Shown piece by piece: positions 27,401 to 35,848 of a stretch of 64,000 nucleotides of DNA. The position numbers and the translations under genes were made by a program. The notes under the pieces are model-generated. The model did no database searches. It was not told the DNA's origin and was given only the letters and a program-made list of their open reading frames with translations. The stretch covers positions 1-64,000 of the forward strand of contig CAZLNM010000007.1 in assembly GCA_964561025.1 (NCBI GenBank), given 5' to 3'. Numbering within the stretch: the first letter of the stretch is position 1; each line of letters starts with the position of its first letter. The stretch is from JAAZNF01 sp964561025 (GTDB taxonomy: Bacteria > Myxococcota > B64-G9).

Positions 27401-30400
27401 GATGAAGTCGAGTTTCAGCTCGCGATCGTCCCAGGGCACGAAGATGGCCACCTGGAAGGTCATGAACTGGTGATCGCGCACCGCCGTGGCGGTCACTCCG
27501 AACCCGCCGCGGTCGGCTTCGCTCACCGGGATCTCGAGGACCGGGCCGGTCTTCCCCGGCTCCACCCAGCGGGCCTCGGTGCGCCGCCCATCCTTGAAGA
27601 ACTCCAGCAGCACCTTCTGCGCCGGCAGGCCCGAGGCCAGCAGCAGGCGCGCCTTCTCGCCCACCTTGACCGCCCCCTTCTCGGGGATGAGCCACAGCGG
27701 CACCGGCGGGTTCTGGACCTTGCCCGCCACCACCAGATCGCGCTCCGCCTCGCAGTCGCTGCCGAAGTCGTCCTTGGTGAGGTAGCGCAGCCTATACACC
27801 CCCGCGGGCAGCGCCGGCAATGTCAGCGCCGCCTTGCCCTCCTTGTCGTGCTCGAGATCGCCCGCGGCCACCTCCTCGCCGTCCGGGAAGGCGCGCAGCA
27901 CCGCCTCCGGCCGGTAATTGGGCGCCCAGCGCTTGCGGGAGAGATCGCCCGGCGTGCGCACGCCCTGGTTCTTCTTTCCCGGGGGATCGAGCAGCGGCTG
28001 ATCGGCCGGCGGCACGGCCTGCTCCGGGGCGCGCAAGCGCAGCAGCCGGTAGCGGCCCTTGCCCGGGGCCGGGTCGCCGTCCAGGTTTGTGCGGCGCACC
28101 GTGACCTTGGCCGGGCGCTGTTCGAGAAGGAAGTTTTCGTCGAGAGCAAAAGACGCCTCCACCGCCGCGAACCCCAGCCGGAAGCCCCGGCTAGCGGTCT
28201 GCGTCTCGCCGCCCTCGTCCGTGACCTCGGCCGAGACGCTGTAGCGGTAGCTCATGCCCTTCTGGCTCTCCGCGAGCCGCTCGTCGGCCTGCGGGGTGAA
28301 GCGGATGAGGTACTTGCCGTTCTCGTCCAGCGTGGCCGTGCCGGTGGCCACCACCTGGCTGCCCGATTGCGGCGAGTTGCCCCACTCGTAGTAGTACCAC
28401 CACCACGGGTACACCGGCTCGCGCGTCACCCGGTAGGCGACCTTGCCCGCCGTCACGGGCAGCCCGAAGTAGTAGCGCGCCTCCCCCGTCACCTCGGCCG
28501 GCTGGTTCAGCCGCAGGGCCTTCTCCGCCGGCAGGAGTTTCGTCTCGAAGGTCGGCCGCTTGTACTCCTCGACGCGCACCGCCAGCGCGCCGTTCGCCGA
28601 GCTCTGGAGCTGCCACATCCCCAGCGGCCGGCCCGCGGGCACGGTGAACTCGCCCGAGGCCGTGCCGTACTCGTTGGTGGTCACCGAGCGGTTCTCCACC
28701 ACCTGCCAGTTGGGGTCGCGCAGGGTGACGGACACCGGGACCTTGGCCGCCACCTTCCAGTCGGCCTTCTCCCCGGCGCCCTGGTACACCAGCGCCTTCC
28801 ACAGCACCTTCTGGCCCGGCCGGTAGATGCTGCGGTCAGTGAAGAACAACGTCCCCAGCGTGCGCGGCTGCCGGTACGGCCGGTAGAAGTACAGCGCGTT
28901 GGGATCCACCGCCAGGTCCTCGCCGCGCTGCGCCACCACGAAGTAGTTGCGATCGCTGGTGCGCAGAAAGCCCACCATGCCCTTGTCGTCGCTGGTCTTC
29001 TCCTCGGCCAGGGTGTGCTTGGTCTTCCAGTCGAACTGGTACAGCGACACCTTCGCCCCGGCCGCCGGCAGGCCGCTCGCCCCCTCGAACACCGTCACCT
29101 GCGCCCAGTTCTCGTCCTGGCGCGTGGTAAGAGCGAGATCGCTCACCACGTGGTGCAGGGCGGTGAGCTGGTTGTCGTTCTTTTCGAAATTCTTTCGCCC
29201 CGAGGCCACGATCACGTACAGGCCCTTGCGGGTGATGGGCGGCACGATCTGGGTGTGGTGCATGCGGAAGTCCTGCGTCTGCGGCAGCGGCGCGCTCCAC
29301 TCGTAGTCCGCCTTGCGCGACATCAGGGCCGCGATCTCGCGGTAGTTGGGCAGGAGCTGGTAGTCGTCCGAGGCCGCGATGTGCTTGTAGAGGTCCATGC
29401 GGTAGGCGCGGAAGAACACCTCCGGCAAGTTCTTGGCGTTGATGCCGATGGAGCGCTTGCCGGGGAGATCGGCCGCCATGCCCTCGATGTTGAAGGCCGG
29501 CATCTCGATCGACGCCGCGGTGTGCGCGCAGCGCTGGCCGCCCGGGCTGTCCGGGTAGGCCCTGGCGCCCTCCTTGGCGATGCGGTGGGCGTCCACCAGC
29601 GCGTCCGGCCGGTCCTCCGCCTGCACGAACTCCGCCAGCAGGGCCATGCCCATGGCCCACCACGGCTTGTCGCGCATGGCCGAAAGCCGCTCCTCCAGGT
29701 CCTTCTTGATGCGGGCGCGGTCCGCGGCCTGGGTGAAGCTCCCGTGCAGGCGCTCGAGCCGGGTGAGCCGGGCGTCGAAGGCCGCCTCGCGCGCGCCCTT
29801 GCCCGCGTGGAAGCGCTCGAGGTCGTCGAGCACGGCGCAGACCTTTTCGAGCGGGTGCACATTGGGATCGGAGAGCCGGGTCGCCGAAAGATCGCCGCCG
29901 AGGAGCCGCTCCAGCGGCAGGGCGAAGATCTCGTTGCTCTGCTCCGGCCGCCACCCCTGCGTGTCGGCCAAGAGATCGACCAAGAGGTGCGTCACCGTGT
30001 CGCGCAGGCTCGAGCGCACCTCCTTGGGGTAGTTGCCCAGTTGGAGGTAGTTCCCCAGCATGCCAGGCTCGATCTCGGAAAGCTGCTCCCGCTGCTTCCA
30101 CACCTCGAGGTAGGCGCGCAGCGCCTCCCCGTAGATCTGCCCCATGGTCCAGGCCTTGAGGTCCACCGCCTGCGAGGACTCCACCTTCTCGCGCCGCTGG
30201 ATCTCCCAGGAGTAGGCCCGCCCGTAGGTGGTGAGCGCGGCGCCGTAGAAGAGATTCAGCGCGGTGCGGGAGAGCAGGTCCTCGGGCCAGGGCTGCTCCT
30301 TGAGGAAGCGCACCGCGGTCTCGTAGCCGTGCAGCCCGATGCGCAGTTGCACCCAGCGGATCAGCGTGCGCGTCCAGGCCTCGGAGTCCTTCTTTGACTT

Positions 30401-30706
30401 CGCGCCCTCCAGGAGGTCCTCGATGCGCTTGCTGGCCTGCTCGAACTTCTGCTCGCCGACGAGCTTCTCGACCTCGGCCCAGCCCTCGGGCTCCTTGCCC
30501 ACCCACTTCACCAGCGGGAGCGGCTGCGCCGGCGGCTCGGGCTGCGCTGTCACCGCGGGCCCCTCCGGCCCCGTGGCGGGAGGAATCGCGGCATCCATGA
30601 CCGGCGGCGGCGCGCTCCGTCCCTGGTCGTCACAGCTCGCCCCCAGACTGAAAGCGATGAGCAACGAGAGCCCTCCCAACAGAATGATCCGAGTCCGTTC
30701 GAGCAT
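24491..30706 (-). CDS. Bacterial alpha-2-macroglobulin family lipoprotein
   Basis: A 2071-residue protein that should trap proteases in the envelope. The signal peptide ends in lipobox LGASC (Cys24), followed by Asp at +2. An N-terminal helical region (to about 420) precedes the macroglobulin domains, including the MG2-type block with FTDRSIYRPGQ. A low-complexity, Pro/Ala-rich insertion occurs in the middle (about 1230-1290). The thioester motif is intact: Cys1533-V-E-Gln1536 in YPYECVEQTLNRF. The toroid-like terpenoid fold and C-terminal receptor-like domain follow. Most bacterial members are paired with penicillin-binding protein 1C; no such gene is adjacent here. The start ATG has a GGAGGG site. 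Confidence 0.93.
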   Translation of the reverse strand: MLERTRIILLGGLSLLIAFSLGASCDDQGRSAPPPVMDAAIPPATGPEGPAVTAQPEPPAQPLPLVKWVGKEPEGWAEVEKLVGEQKFEQASKRIEDLLEGAKSKKDSEAWTRTLIRWVQLRIGLHGYETAVRFLKEQPWPEDLLSRTALNLFYGAALTTYGRAYSWEIQRREKVESSQAVDLKAWTMGQIYGEALRAYLEVWKQREQLSEIEPGMLGNYLQLGNYPKEVRSSLRDTVTHLLVDLLADTQGWRPEQSNEIFALPLERLLGGDLSATRLSDPNVHPLEKVCAVLDDLERFHAGKGAREAAFDARLTRLERLHGSFTQAADRARIKKDLEERLSAMRDKPWWAMGMALLAEFVQAEDRPDALVDAHRIAKEGARAYPDSPGGQRCAHTAASIEMPAFNIEGMAADLPGKRSIGINAKNLPEVFFRAYRMDLYKHIAASDDYQLLPNYREIAALMSRKADYEWSAPLPQTQDFRMHHTQIVPPITRKGLYVIVASGRKNFEKNDNQLTALHHVVSDLALTTRQDENWAQVTVFEGASGLPAAGAKVSLYQFDWKTKHTLAEEKTSDDKGMVGFLRTSDRNYFVVAQRGEDLAVDPNALYFYRPYRQPRTLGTLFFTDRSIYRPGQKVLWKALVYQGAGEKADWKVAAKVPVSVTLRDPNWQVVENRSVTTNEYGTASGEFTVPAGRPLGMWQLQSSANGALAVRVEEYKRPTFETKLLPAEKALRLNQPAEVTGEARYYFGLPVTAGKVAYRVTREPVYPWWWYYYEWGNSPQSGSQVVATGTATLDENGKYLIRFTPQADERLAESQKGMSYRYSVSAEVTDEGGETQTASRGFRLGFAAVEASFALDENFLLEQRPAKVTVRRTNLDGDPAPGKGRYRLLRLRAPEQAVPPADQPLLDPPGKKNQGVRTPGDLSRKRWAPNYRPEAVLRAFPDGEEVAAGDLEHDKEGKAALTLPALPAGVYRLRYLTKDDFGSDCEAERDLVVAGKVQNPPVPLWLIPEKGAVKVGEKARLLLASGLPAQKVLLEFFKDGRRTEARWVEPGKTGPVLEIPVSEADRGGFGVTATAVRDHQFMTFQVAIFVPWDDRELKLDFITFRDKLRPGQKETWTVKVTGPAGRDKAVAAAEILAYMYDRSLDVFAPHSPQSPMSLWPYRAGIPWMRGTLGAAHVQWMECKGFNHPPAYPSLLPDRLAFLSGYGIGGMGSRHRHRALKGFGGAVRGDALADEEVAEASTAQPAAAPPAPAKMKREAAAEPDGDKSAPAENKPAGLLSQEARGEGAGGEAQAQAPVQMRQNFAETAFFFPHLLTDADGTARIEFTVPDSVTSYQVWVHAVTRELMSGSVNKQTESLKELMVRPYLPRFLREADQASLKVAVNNAAEKDLSGNLQFDIVDPATEKSVAADFGLKPADLNKPFSVKAKGSTTLEFAIRTPARVGTVAFKVMARAGDVGDGEIRPIPVLPGRMHLVQSRFVTLRDKVRREMKFPDMQKGDDPSLIHEQLVLTLDAQLFYGVLSALPYLVNYPYECVEQTLNRFLSTGILTSLYKDYPAVERMAKEFSRKRKTRLETFDAPDPNRKMALEETPWLIQAKGGDVEDVALLNVLDPDVARAQRASALSKLEKMQTSSGGFPWFPGGPPSPWMTLYLLHGFSKALEFGVEVPKGMVQRAWAYTHRHYLDEVLRDMRRHDCCWEFVTFINYVLSNFPDSSWSGNVFTDDERKDMLDFSFKHWKRHSPLLKGYLSLTLKRMDREKDARLVFESVMDSAKEAEDQGVFWAPEDRGWLWYNDTIESHAFALRVLMELMPENQKQDGLVMWLFLNKKLNHWKSTRATAEVIYSLAKYLKKTGALSVREEATVTFGGKARKFVFEPDKYTGKKNQIVIPGPEVDPKTCASTVVEKDSKGVMFASVTWHFSTEKLPEEGRGDYLTAERKYFKRVKSGREVTLEPLAEGAAVKVGDEVEVQISITSKHPMEYVHLRDPRGAGFEPTSQVSRHRWEYGLYWYEEIRDSGTNFFFEHLPQGQYTFRYRIRAATAGTFKVSPATLQPMYAPEFAAYSAGHVLTVQPAE

Positions 30707-30883
30707 GATTCCCTCCGTGGCGCGGCCTCCGGCCGCAGAAAAGTTTGTCGCGCGCGAAGGCGCGGGCGCCCAGGACCCCGCGTTCGCGTGGTGAGAGGTG
30801 TTGCGATGGCGCGATCCCGTCTCATCGGTGTCGGCTCTCCGGCACCCCCTGCCGACGGGCGCGTTTGGGAAAAGTTCTTCCCG

Positions 30884-30907
30884 GGCGGGGAAAACCCGTT
30901 CCCCGCC
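30884..30907 (-). terminator. Candidate terminator hairpin after the dehydrogenase gene
   Basis: A perfect 9-bp GGCGGGGAA/TTCCCCGCC stem with a 6-base loop, 37 bp beyond the stop of the 30945 gene. No T-tract follows directly, although AACTTTTCC comes about ten bases later, so termination is uncertain. Confidence 0.4.
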
Positions 30908-30944
30908 GGTAGGATAGACATCGTTATTGTCAGACGGATCGGTT

Positions 30945-32330
30945 TCAGGAATTCACCCCGGCTCTTTCGAGCACCCTGTCCGCAACAAACTCGAGGACCC
31001 CGAGCTCGTCCGCCAGATCCAGCACCGTAAAACGCCCGCGGATCTGGTGCGCCGACCGCAGGCTGCGCCGGGCGTGCTCGGGAGTGAGCCCGAGAGAGCG
31101 CACCGTGAGCGGCGCCCCGGCGGCCTGGAGGATCTCCCGGATGCGCTGCGCCGGCCGCAGCACCTCGCCCAGCTCATGCCACAGGTCTTTCCAACCTTCG
31201 CGCACGCGCGAAAGCTCGGCGCGCAGCGCATCGGAAGAGAGCAGCTTCTTCTGCCACTCGGCCCACACCTCGTCGGGTTGCTCGGGGTGCGCGGCCCGGC
31301 AGCGGCGCTCGAGCCCTCCTCGATCCGGCCGTGCGGCCAGCAGGCGCTCCACGTCGATGGCGCCGGGGTCGAGCGCGGCGAGCTCCTGGTACAACGACGC
31401 CGAAATCAGCGTGCACACGCCCACCTGCGCGCCGTGGAGGCCCTCGACGCGGCCCTCGGCGCCCGCCGTCATGTCCCAGTGGTGCGAGAGCAGGTGCTCG
31501 CCGCCCGAGGCCGGGGCCGACGAGCCCGCCAGCGTCATGGAGATGCCCGAGAGCAGGAGCGCCTCGGCGAGCACGGCCAGCGCGGCCGGATCGGCCCGCC
31601 CGATGCCCTCGGCGACCTCGGCCGCGCGGGCCTCGGCCGAGAGCACCACCCGCTCCGGCACCCGGCAGTACGCCGAGCGCCCCAGCCATCCACCCAGGCG
31701 GAAGTCCGCGGTGGAGGTGGGCTTGGACTCGAGGTCGCCGAGCCCGGCGCGGATGAGCTCGATGGGGGCGCGGGCCAGGATGTCCAGGTCGGCCACCACC
31801 GCTGACGGCGGCGGGCAGTCCACGGTGCGCTTCACGCCTCCCAGCATGACCGCGGCCAGCGCCGAGGTGTAGCCGTTCATGGATGGCGCGGTGGGGACGC
31901 ACAGGTAGGGGATGCCGGCCCGGTGCGAGGAGAGCTTGCACAGGTCGTTGACGGTGCCCGCGCCGACCGCCACCGCCAGGGCCTGGCCCGCCAGCGCGCT
32001 CTCGACGAGCCGCAGGGTCGCCTCGTCGGCGTGCGGCCGGCCGCCCGCGCCGTCCGGGACCAGCACCCGCCGCACCGAGAAGCCCTCGGCTTCGAGCAGC
32101 CTTGCCGCGCGCTCCCCGGCCACCTCGCGGGTGTTACGATCGAAGACCACCGCCACCGGCCCCGCCGGGGAGAACCCGCGCGCGAGACGCGAAAGCTCGC
32201 CGAGGACTCCTCTCCCCAGCACGATCTCCCGGATGGGGACGGCGTGTGTCCGGCCGCAGGCGCAGCGAAGCTCAAAGCCGCACAGCGCCTCCAGCCGGTC
32301 GGGGACCGCGGGCGCGTCACTCGCCGACAC
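30945..32330 (-). CDS. Glycerol-1-phosphate dehydrogenase-like (AraM/EgsA family)
   Basis: A 461-residue member of the iron/zinc alcohol dehydrogenase superfamily related to bacterial G1P dehydrogenase, which reduces dihydroxyacetone phosphate. The NAD(P)-binding GAGTVNDL, the VPTAPSMNGYTS block, a metal Asp in GLGDLESKPTSTADF, and metal His residues in GGEHLLSHHWDM and LHGAQVGV are all visible. It is longer than AraM (about 394 residues), with extensions at both ends. The GTG start at 32330 overlaps the upstream lipoprotein gene by 14 bp and has GGAGAAG in that gene as its ribosome-binding site. G1P would matter for ether-type or modified lipids; that link is inference. Confidence 0.85.
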   Translation of the reverse strand: MSASDAPAVPDRLEALCGFELRCACGRTHAVPIREIVLGRGVLGELSRLARGFSPAGPVAVVFDRNTREVAGERAARLLEAEGFSVRRVLVPDGAGGRPHADEATLRLVESALAGQALAVAVGAGTVNDLCKLSSHRAGIPYLCVPTAPSMNGYTSALAAVMLGGVKRTVDCPPPSAVVADLDILARAPIELIRAGLGDLESKPTSTADFRLGGWLGRSAYCRVPERVVLSAEARAAEVAEGIGRADPAALAVLAEALLLSGISMTLAGSSAPASGGEHLLSHHWDMTAGAEGRVEGLHGAQVGVCTLISASLYQELAALDPGAIDVERLLAARPDRGGLERRCRAAHPEQPDEVWAEWQKKLLSSDALRAELSRVREGWKDLWHELGEVLRPAQRIREILQAAGAPLTVRSLGLTPEHARRSLRSAHQIRGRFTVLDLADELGVLEFVADRVLERAGVNS

Positions 32331-32733
32331 AGAACTTCTCCAGCACCCCGGTCTCGGTGCCGAGGAACAGCGGGATCTCCTGGCAGGAGGGCATCTCCTT
32401 GGGGCAGTCGGCGTCCTCGCGGCAGCGCTTGTGGCACATCCGGTCGCCGGCGGCCTTGCACTGGTCGGAGAAGTTGTTCTTGCAGAAGTACGAGTCCCAG
32501 CACACGAAGCCCTCGCGACAGCCGCCCTTCTTGTAGTTGCACTCGCCCTTGCTACGGCGCTCTTGCTCGGCCTGCGCCGCGGCCAGGGCCTCGCGGCGTT
32601 CCTGTTCGGCCTGGGCGGCCTCCTCGACCGCGGCCAGCACCGCCGGGTCGTAGGCGCTCTGCGGGATCTCCTGGCGCTTGGCGCAACAGGCCAACGACAC
32701 AACACAGAGAAGAAGGGCGATCCGCGTCGACAT
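32317..32733 (-). CDS. Small Cys-rich lipoprotein upstream of the dehydrogenase
   Basis: A 138-residue lipoprotein: signal MSTRIALLLCVVSLACC with tandem Cys at the cleavage site. An Ala/Glu/Gln-rich helical coiled stretch (about 30-65) follows, then a Cys-rich module with about ten Cys (GGCREGFVCW, CKAAGDRMCHKRC, DADCPKEMPSC). It resembles the Dickkopf-like/EGF-like modules seen in other lipoproteins of this window. ATG 32733 is used; the longer frame to 32841 crosses the divergent promoter region. The overlap with the dehydrogenase gene implies coexpression of a membrane lipoprotein and a cytosolic enzyme, for no evident reason. Confidence 0.75.
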   Translation of the reverse strand: MSTRIALLLCVVSLACCAKRQEIPQSAYDPAVLAAVEEAAQAEQERREALAAAQAEQERRSKGECNYKKGGCREGFVCWDSYFCKNNFSDQCKAAGDRMCHKRCREDADCPKEMPSCQEIPLFLGTETGVLEKFCVGE

Positions 32734-32834
32734 GATAGACCCCCGGATCGAGAGTGCGGGGCAAGCATGCCAGAGAAGCCCCCCCCGTGCAAATCCACCC
32801 CCGGCCCGCAAGGGAAAAAAAGCCTCGGCGAAAG

Positions 32835-32863
32835 TTGACAAGCCAGGAGTTTTGCCCTAGTGT
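32835..32863 (+). promoter_or_regulatory. Strong sigma70-like promoter
   Basis: A perfect TTGACA (32835-32840), a 17-base spacer, and TAGTGT (32858-32863). The leader is about 75 bases and ends in AAAAGGAGAAG before ATG 32946. Confidence 0.7.
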
Positions 32864-32945
32864 GCGCTGGATTTTGGGACATTCCCGATGGGAGGACGGT
32901 CGCGGTTTTCAAAGGGTAGAGCAATAACCAGAAAAGGAGAAGACG

Positions 32946-33857
32946 ATGAAAAAGGTATTGGTTCTCGGCATGGCGCTGGCGATGATCCTCGGCCTCGGCG
33001 TGGTGCTCATGCACTGCGGCAGCAGTGACAGCATGAAGGCCTGCACCACGGACACCTGCGGCACCAAGGTGTGCGGCACCTACCAGGAGAACGGCAAGGA
33101 TTGCTACTGCGGCACCAACAAGGGCGACTGCACGGACGGCCTCATCTGCAACACCGCCGGCGCCTGCGTGGAGCCCTGCTGCAACCAGCAGGCGGGCTTC
33201 ATCGACATCGAGGGCATCACCCTGGCCATCGACCAGACTCCGGTGTCCGTAGCCGTGGCCCCCATCTCCCCGATGGACGCGCTCATGAACCCCAACCCCA
33301 CCAAGCTCGCCGACCTCGAGTCCGGCGCCGATGGCAAGTTCGGCCCCACCGCCTGCTTCGACACCTCCGCCGTGCAGCTCGGCCTGGTGGTGCTGGCCGA
33401 CGACAAGGGCTGGGACGGCACCGCCGGCAACTTCTTCCCCACCGGCACCGGCGTGAAGGGCTGGACCACCGACATGTCCACTCACAATTGCATCGACGGC
33501 GCCAAGGTGTTCGTGGTGCCCAACACCCTCGTGGCCGGCATGGCCGCCGTGCCGGGCTTCGACGCCGCCAACAAGGGCTTCGCCATGGGCTTCGTGGTGG
33601 ACGCGGCCGGCCAGCCCATCGCCGGCGCCAAGGTGGTCAAGAAGAGCGACGGCGCCAACGTGGCCCTCTACCCCAACCCGACCTTCACCGACTTCGGCGT
33701 CGCCGGCACCTCGGCCACCGGCATCTACGTGATCACGGATCTCCCCAGCTCGCCCTACACCATCACCGTGCAGGCCACCGGGCACACCTTCAACGATCAC
33801 CAGGCGGGCCTGAAGGGCGGCTTCTGCTTCTTCCTGATCATCCAGGCCAACGAGTAG
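32946..33857 (+). CDS. Exported lipoprotein with Cys-rich head and carboxypeptidase-regulatory-like domain
   Basis: A 303-residue protein with a signal sequence ending in VLMHC (Cys24; His before the Cys is unusual for a lipobox). A short Cys-rich module (about 32-80, eleven or more Cys) follows, then a beta-rich body. The C-terminal part (GFVVDAAGQPIAGAKVV to TIT VQATGH) looks like the carboxypeptidase regulatory-like/transthyretin fold. It has a near-consensus promoter and a strong AGGAGA site, so it is probably well expressed. An intrinsic terminator follows its stop codon. The function is unknown. Confidence 0.78.
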   Translation: MKKVLVLGMALAMILGLGVVLMHCGSSDSMKACTTDTCGTKVCGTYQENGKDCYCGTNKGDCTDGLICNTAGACVEPCCNQQAGFIDIEGITLAIDQTPVSVAVAPISPMDALMNPNPTKLADLESGADGKFGPTACFDTSAVQLGLVVLADDKGWDGTAGNFFPTGTGVKGWTTDMSTHNCIDGAKVFVVPNTLVAGMAAVPGFDAANKGFAMGFVVDAAGQPIAGAKVVKKSDGANVALYPNPTFTDFGVAGTSATGIYVITDLPSSPYTITVQATGHTFNDHQAGLKGGFCFFLIIQANE

Positions 33858-33883
33858 TCGAGCGCGTTTGAGCGGCACCCGAC

Positions 33884-33916
33884 GGCGCGGGCCACGACCT
33901 GACCCGCGCCGTTTTA
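33884..33916 (+). terminator. Intrinsic terminator
   Basis: GGCGCGGG (33884-33891) pairs with CCCGCGCC (33903-33910) and is followed by GTTTTA. It lies 27 bp after the stop of the 32946 lipoprotein gene. Confidence 0.65.
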
Positions 33917-34031
33917 CTATTGAGACCCGTCGAAAGACATGCTCCGAGCGGGAAATCACTGTCTCTGGCGCGACCGAGCACAACAGCGCACCGGTCCAGC
34001 GCCGGGTTGCCGCATCCTTCGGATGTCTCGC

Positions 34032-34071
34032 CGCGCGAACGCGGGGCCAGAAGAGCCGGCGCGTTCGCGCG
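34032..34071 (+). other. Long hairpin in the leader of the FadL gene
   Basis: A perfect 12-bp inverted repeat, CGCGCGAACGCG (34032-34043) and CGCGTTCGCGCG (34060-34071), with a 16-base loop. It ends 31 bases before ATG 34103. No T-tract follows, so a role in RNA stability or translation control, or an operator, is more likely than termination. Confidence 0.5.
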
Positions 34072-34102
34072 CAACCGATCAACCGGACGCAAGGAGGGAT
34101 TC

Positions 34103-35545
34103 ATGAGGACGTGGGTTCGACTTCCGATTCTGGCACTCGCCGCAATCGCGCTCTCGGCCGCGCCGGCGCTGGCCGGCGGTTTCCTCATCTACGAGCACAA
34201 CGGCTCGGCCACCGGCATGTGCGGCGCCCGGGCCGGCATCGCCGACGATCCCAGCTCCATGTACTACAACCCGGCGGCCATCACCGAGCTCCCCGGCCTG
34301 CAGCTCCAGCTCGGGGTCACCGGCATCGTGGCCTACACCAGCTACGAGGGCGCGGGCAACCCCACCCCGCCGCGCACGGTGAACACCTTCGACGCGAACG
34401 GCAACCCCATCGTAAAAGAGATCAACGACGGCACGGGCAAGTTCGACGCCAAGGTCCACGGCTTCAACCCCATCCATCTGTACGCCACCTACCGCATCGG
34501 CGAGACCGGGCTGACCGCCGGCTTCGGGCTGAACAACCCGTTCGGGCTGGGGACGTTCTGGCCGGGCGAGTGGGACGGGCGCTTCATCGCCACCGAGACC
34601 GATCTTAAGACCTTCTTCTCGAACCCCGTGCTGGCGGTCGATCTCGCCAAGATGCTGGGCTTCAAGGACAAGTTCAAGCTGTCGCTGGCCGCGGGCTACA
34701 TGTTCGTGTACGGCCAGGCGCACCTGCAGAAGCGCCTCGACCTCACCGTGGTGCAGACCTTCAGCCGCGGTCAGATCATGGATCCCTGGGGCGAGATGGC
34801 CATGACCGGCAGCGGCATCGGCCACGGCTGGAACCTGGCGCTGTACGCGGAGCTCCCCGAGCTTGTCGGCTTCGGCTTCTCCATCCGCGGCGGCTTCAAC
34901 GAGAAGGGCCGGCTCAACGTCCCCTTCTCGGGCGACGCCAAGTTCAGCTTCAGCGACCCCCGCATCCGGCAGTTCTTGTCGGACAGCCTGGGCCAGACCT
35001 TCCCGGCGGGGAACAAGACCACCGGCGACGTGACCATCAAGCTGCCGCTGCACTTCAACACCGGCATCTCGTACCTCGGCGTGCCGGGCCTCAAAGTAGG
35101 CCTCGACTTCTACGTGGCCTTCTTCCAGAGCTACGACCAGCTCAACATCTCCTTTGCCTGCTACGAGAAGGGAGATTGCACCGCGCTGGCCCCGGTGAAG
35201 CTCGACAAGAACTGGGGCACAAGCTGGCAGGTGTCCATCGGGGCGGAGTACATGCTGTTCGATTACCTGCCCATCCGGGCGGGCTACGGCTCGGTGTTCT
35301 CGCCGGTGCCCAAGGACACCTACGACCCCTCGCTCCCCGACGGCCGGCGCGACCTCATCACGGTCGGCACCGGCTACCACGCCAAATCCTGGAAGGTCGA
35401 CGTCGGCTACATGCTGGCCATCTGGCAGGGCGACAAGGACAACCTGGTGGGCTCCGGCGACGGGCTCAACCCCGAGGGCCGGGCCAACGGGCACTACCAG
35501 ACCGCCTCCCACCTCCTCGGCCTCACCTTCACCGGCGCGTTCTGA
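34103..35545 (+). CDS. FadL/OmpP1/TodX family outer-membrane transporter
   Basis: A 480-residue outer-membrane beta-barrel of the hydrophobic-compound channel family. A signal peptide (MRTWVRLPILALAAIALSAA, cleaved after ALA) is followed by the diagnostic N-terminal hatch region GGFLIYEHNGSATGMCGARAG and DDPSSMYYNPAAI. The barrel contains FGLNNPFGLGTFWPG and ends in LLGLTFTGAF with a terminal Phe, as expected for BAM-dependent insertion. Likely substrates are long-chain fatty acids or other hydrophobics. ATG 34103 has an AAGGAGG site. It stands alone between spacers of about 245 and 303 bp. Confidence 0.9.
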   Translation: MRTWVRLPILALAAIALSAAPALAGGFLIYEHNGSATGMCGARAGIADDPSSMYYNPAAITELPGLQLQLGVTGIVAYTSYEGAGNPTPPRTVNTFDANGNPIVKEINDGTGKFDAKVHGFNPIHLYATYRIGETGLTAGFGLNNPFGLGTFWPGEWDGRFIATETDLKTFFSNPVLAVDLAKMLGFKDKFKLSLAAGYMFVYGQAHLQKRLDLTVVQTFSRGQIMDPWGEMAMTGSGIGHGWNLALYAELPELVGFGFSIRGGFNEKGRLNVPFSGDAKFSFSDPRIRQFLSDSLGQTFPAGNKTTGDVTIKLPLHFNTGISYLGVPGLKVGLDFYVAFFQSYDQLNISFACYEKGDCTALAPVKLDKNWGTSWQVSIGAEYMLFDYLPIRAGYGSVFSPVPKDTYDPSLPDGRRDLITVGTGYHAKSWKVDVGYMLAIWQGDKDNLVGSGDGLNPEGRANGHYQTASHLLGLTFTGAF

Positions 35546-35848
35546 GAGCCCGGCCCCCGGACAAGCCATCGGCTCTCGGTAGAGCCAATCCACGACCGGG
35601 CGACATCGCGGGGGTCCCCGGCGAGCGATCGATCGTATTTCCCTGGAAGACCAGCTTTGTGAGAGAAAACATTCTGGCGCGACCGACCGCGGGGCCCACG
35701 AAGCCAGCGCGGGCGGGCGCGCGTCGGGGGCCGCGCCAAGGGGTAGAAGACCGCAAGAAAGGCAACCGAAGCCGTTCGCGTTCGCCAGGGATTCGGGGCC
35801 GCCGGTGGCCCTTGGCGGGATGCCCGCTCCGTGCTAGCGTCCTGTATC
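35546..35848. other. 303-bp spacer without a gene
   Basis: No credible reading frame was seen. A small hairpin GGCTCT-CGGT-AGAGCC (35571-35586) lies 25 bp after the FadL gene but has no T-tract. The last 40 bp hold the promoter of the next gene. Confidence 0.5.
35812..35840 (+). promoter_or_regulatory. Promoter of the TPM-domain gene pair, apparently leaderless
   Basis: TTGGCG (35812-35817), a 17-base spacer, and TAGCGT (35835-35840), ending 8 bases before ATG 35849, which has no Shine-Dalgarno. This is the same geometry as at the patatin gene. Confidence 0.5.

Noticed and set aside
26195..30397. A 1400-residue plus-strand frame opposite the alpha-2-macroglobulin gene
   Set aside because: No recognisable domain; the minus frame has a full family architecture with the thioester motif.
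32738..32775. Leaderless promoter for the 32733 lipoprotein gene
   Set aside because: A TTGCCC box exists, but no acceptable -10 lies at a 16-18 base spacing that leaves room before the ATG; a GGGGG stretch could act as the ribosome-binding site.
35571..35586. Short hairpin after the FadL gene as a terminator
   Set aside because: The 6-bp stem is not followed by T residues.
33964..35687. A 14-base direct repeat, TCTGGCGCGACCGA, on both sides of the FadL gene (33964 and 35674)
   Set aside because: Matches of this length are expected by chance in a GC-rich window of this size, and the flanks do not align; not taken as target-site duplications.
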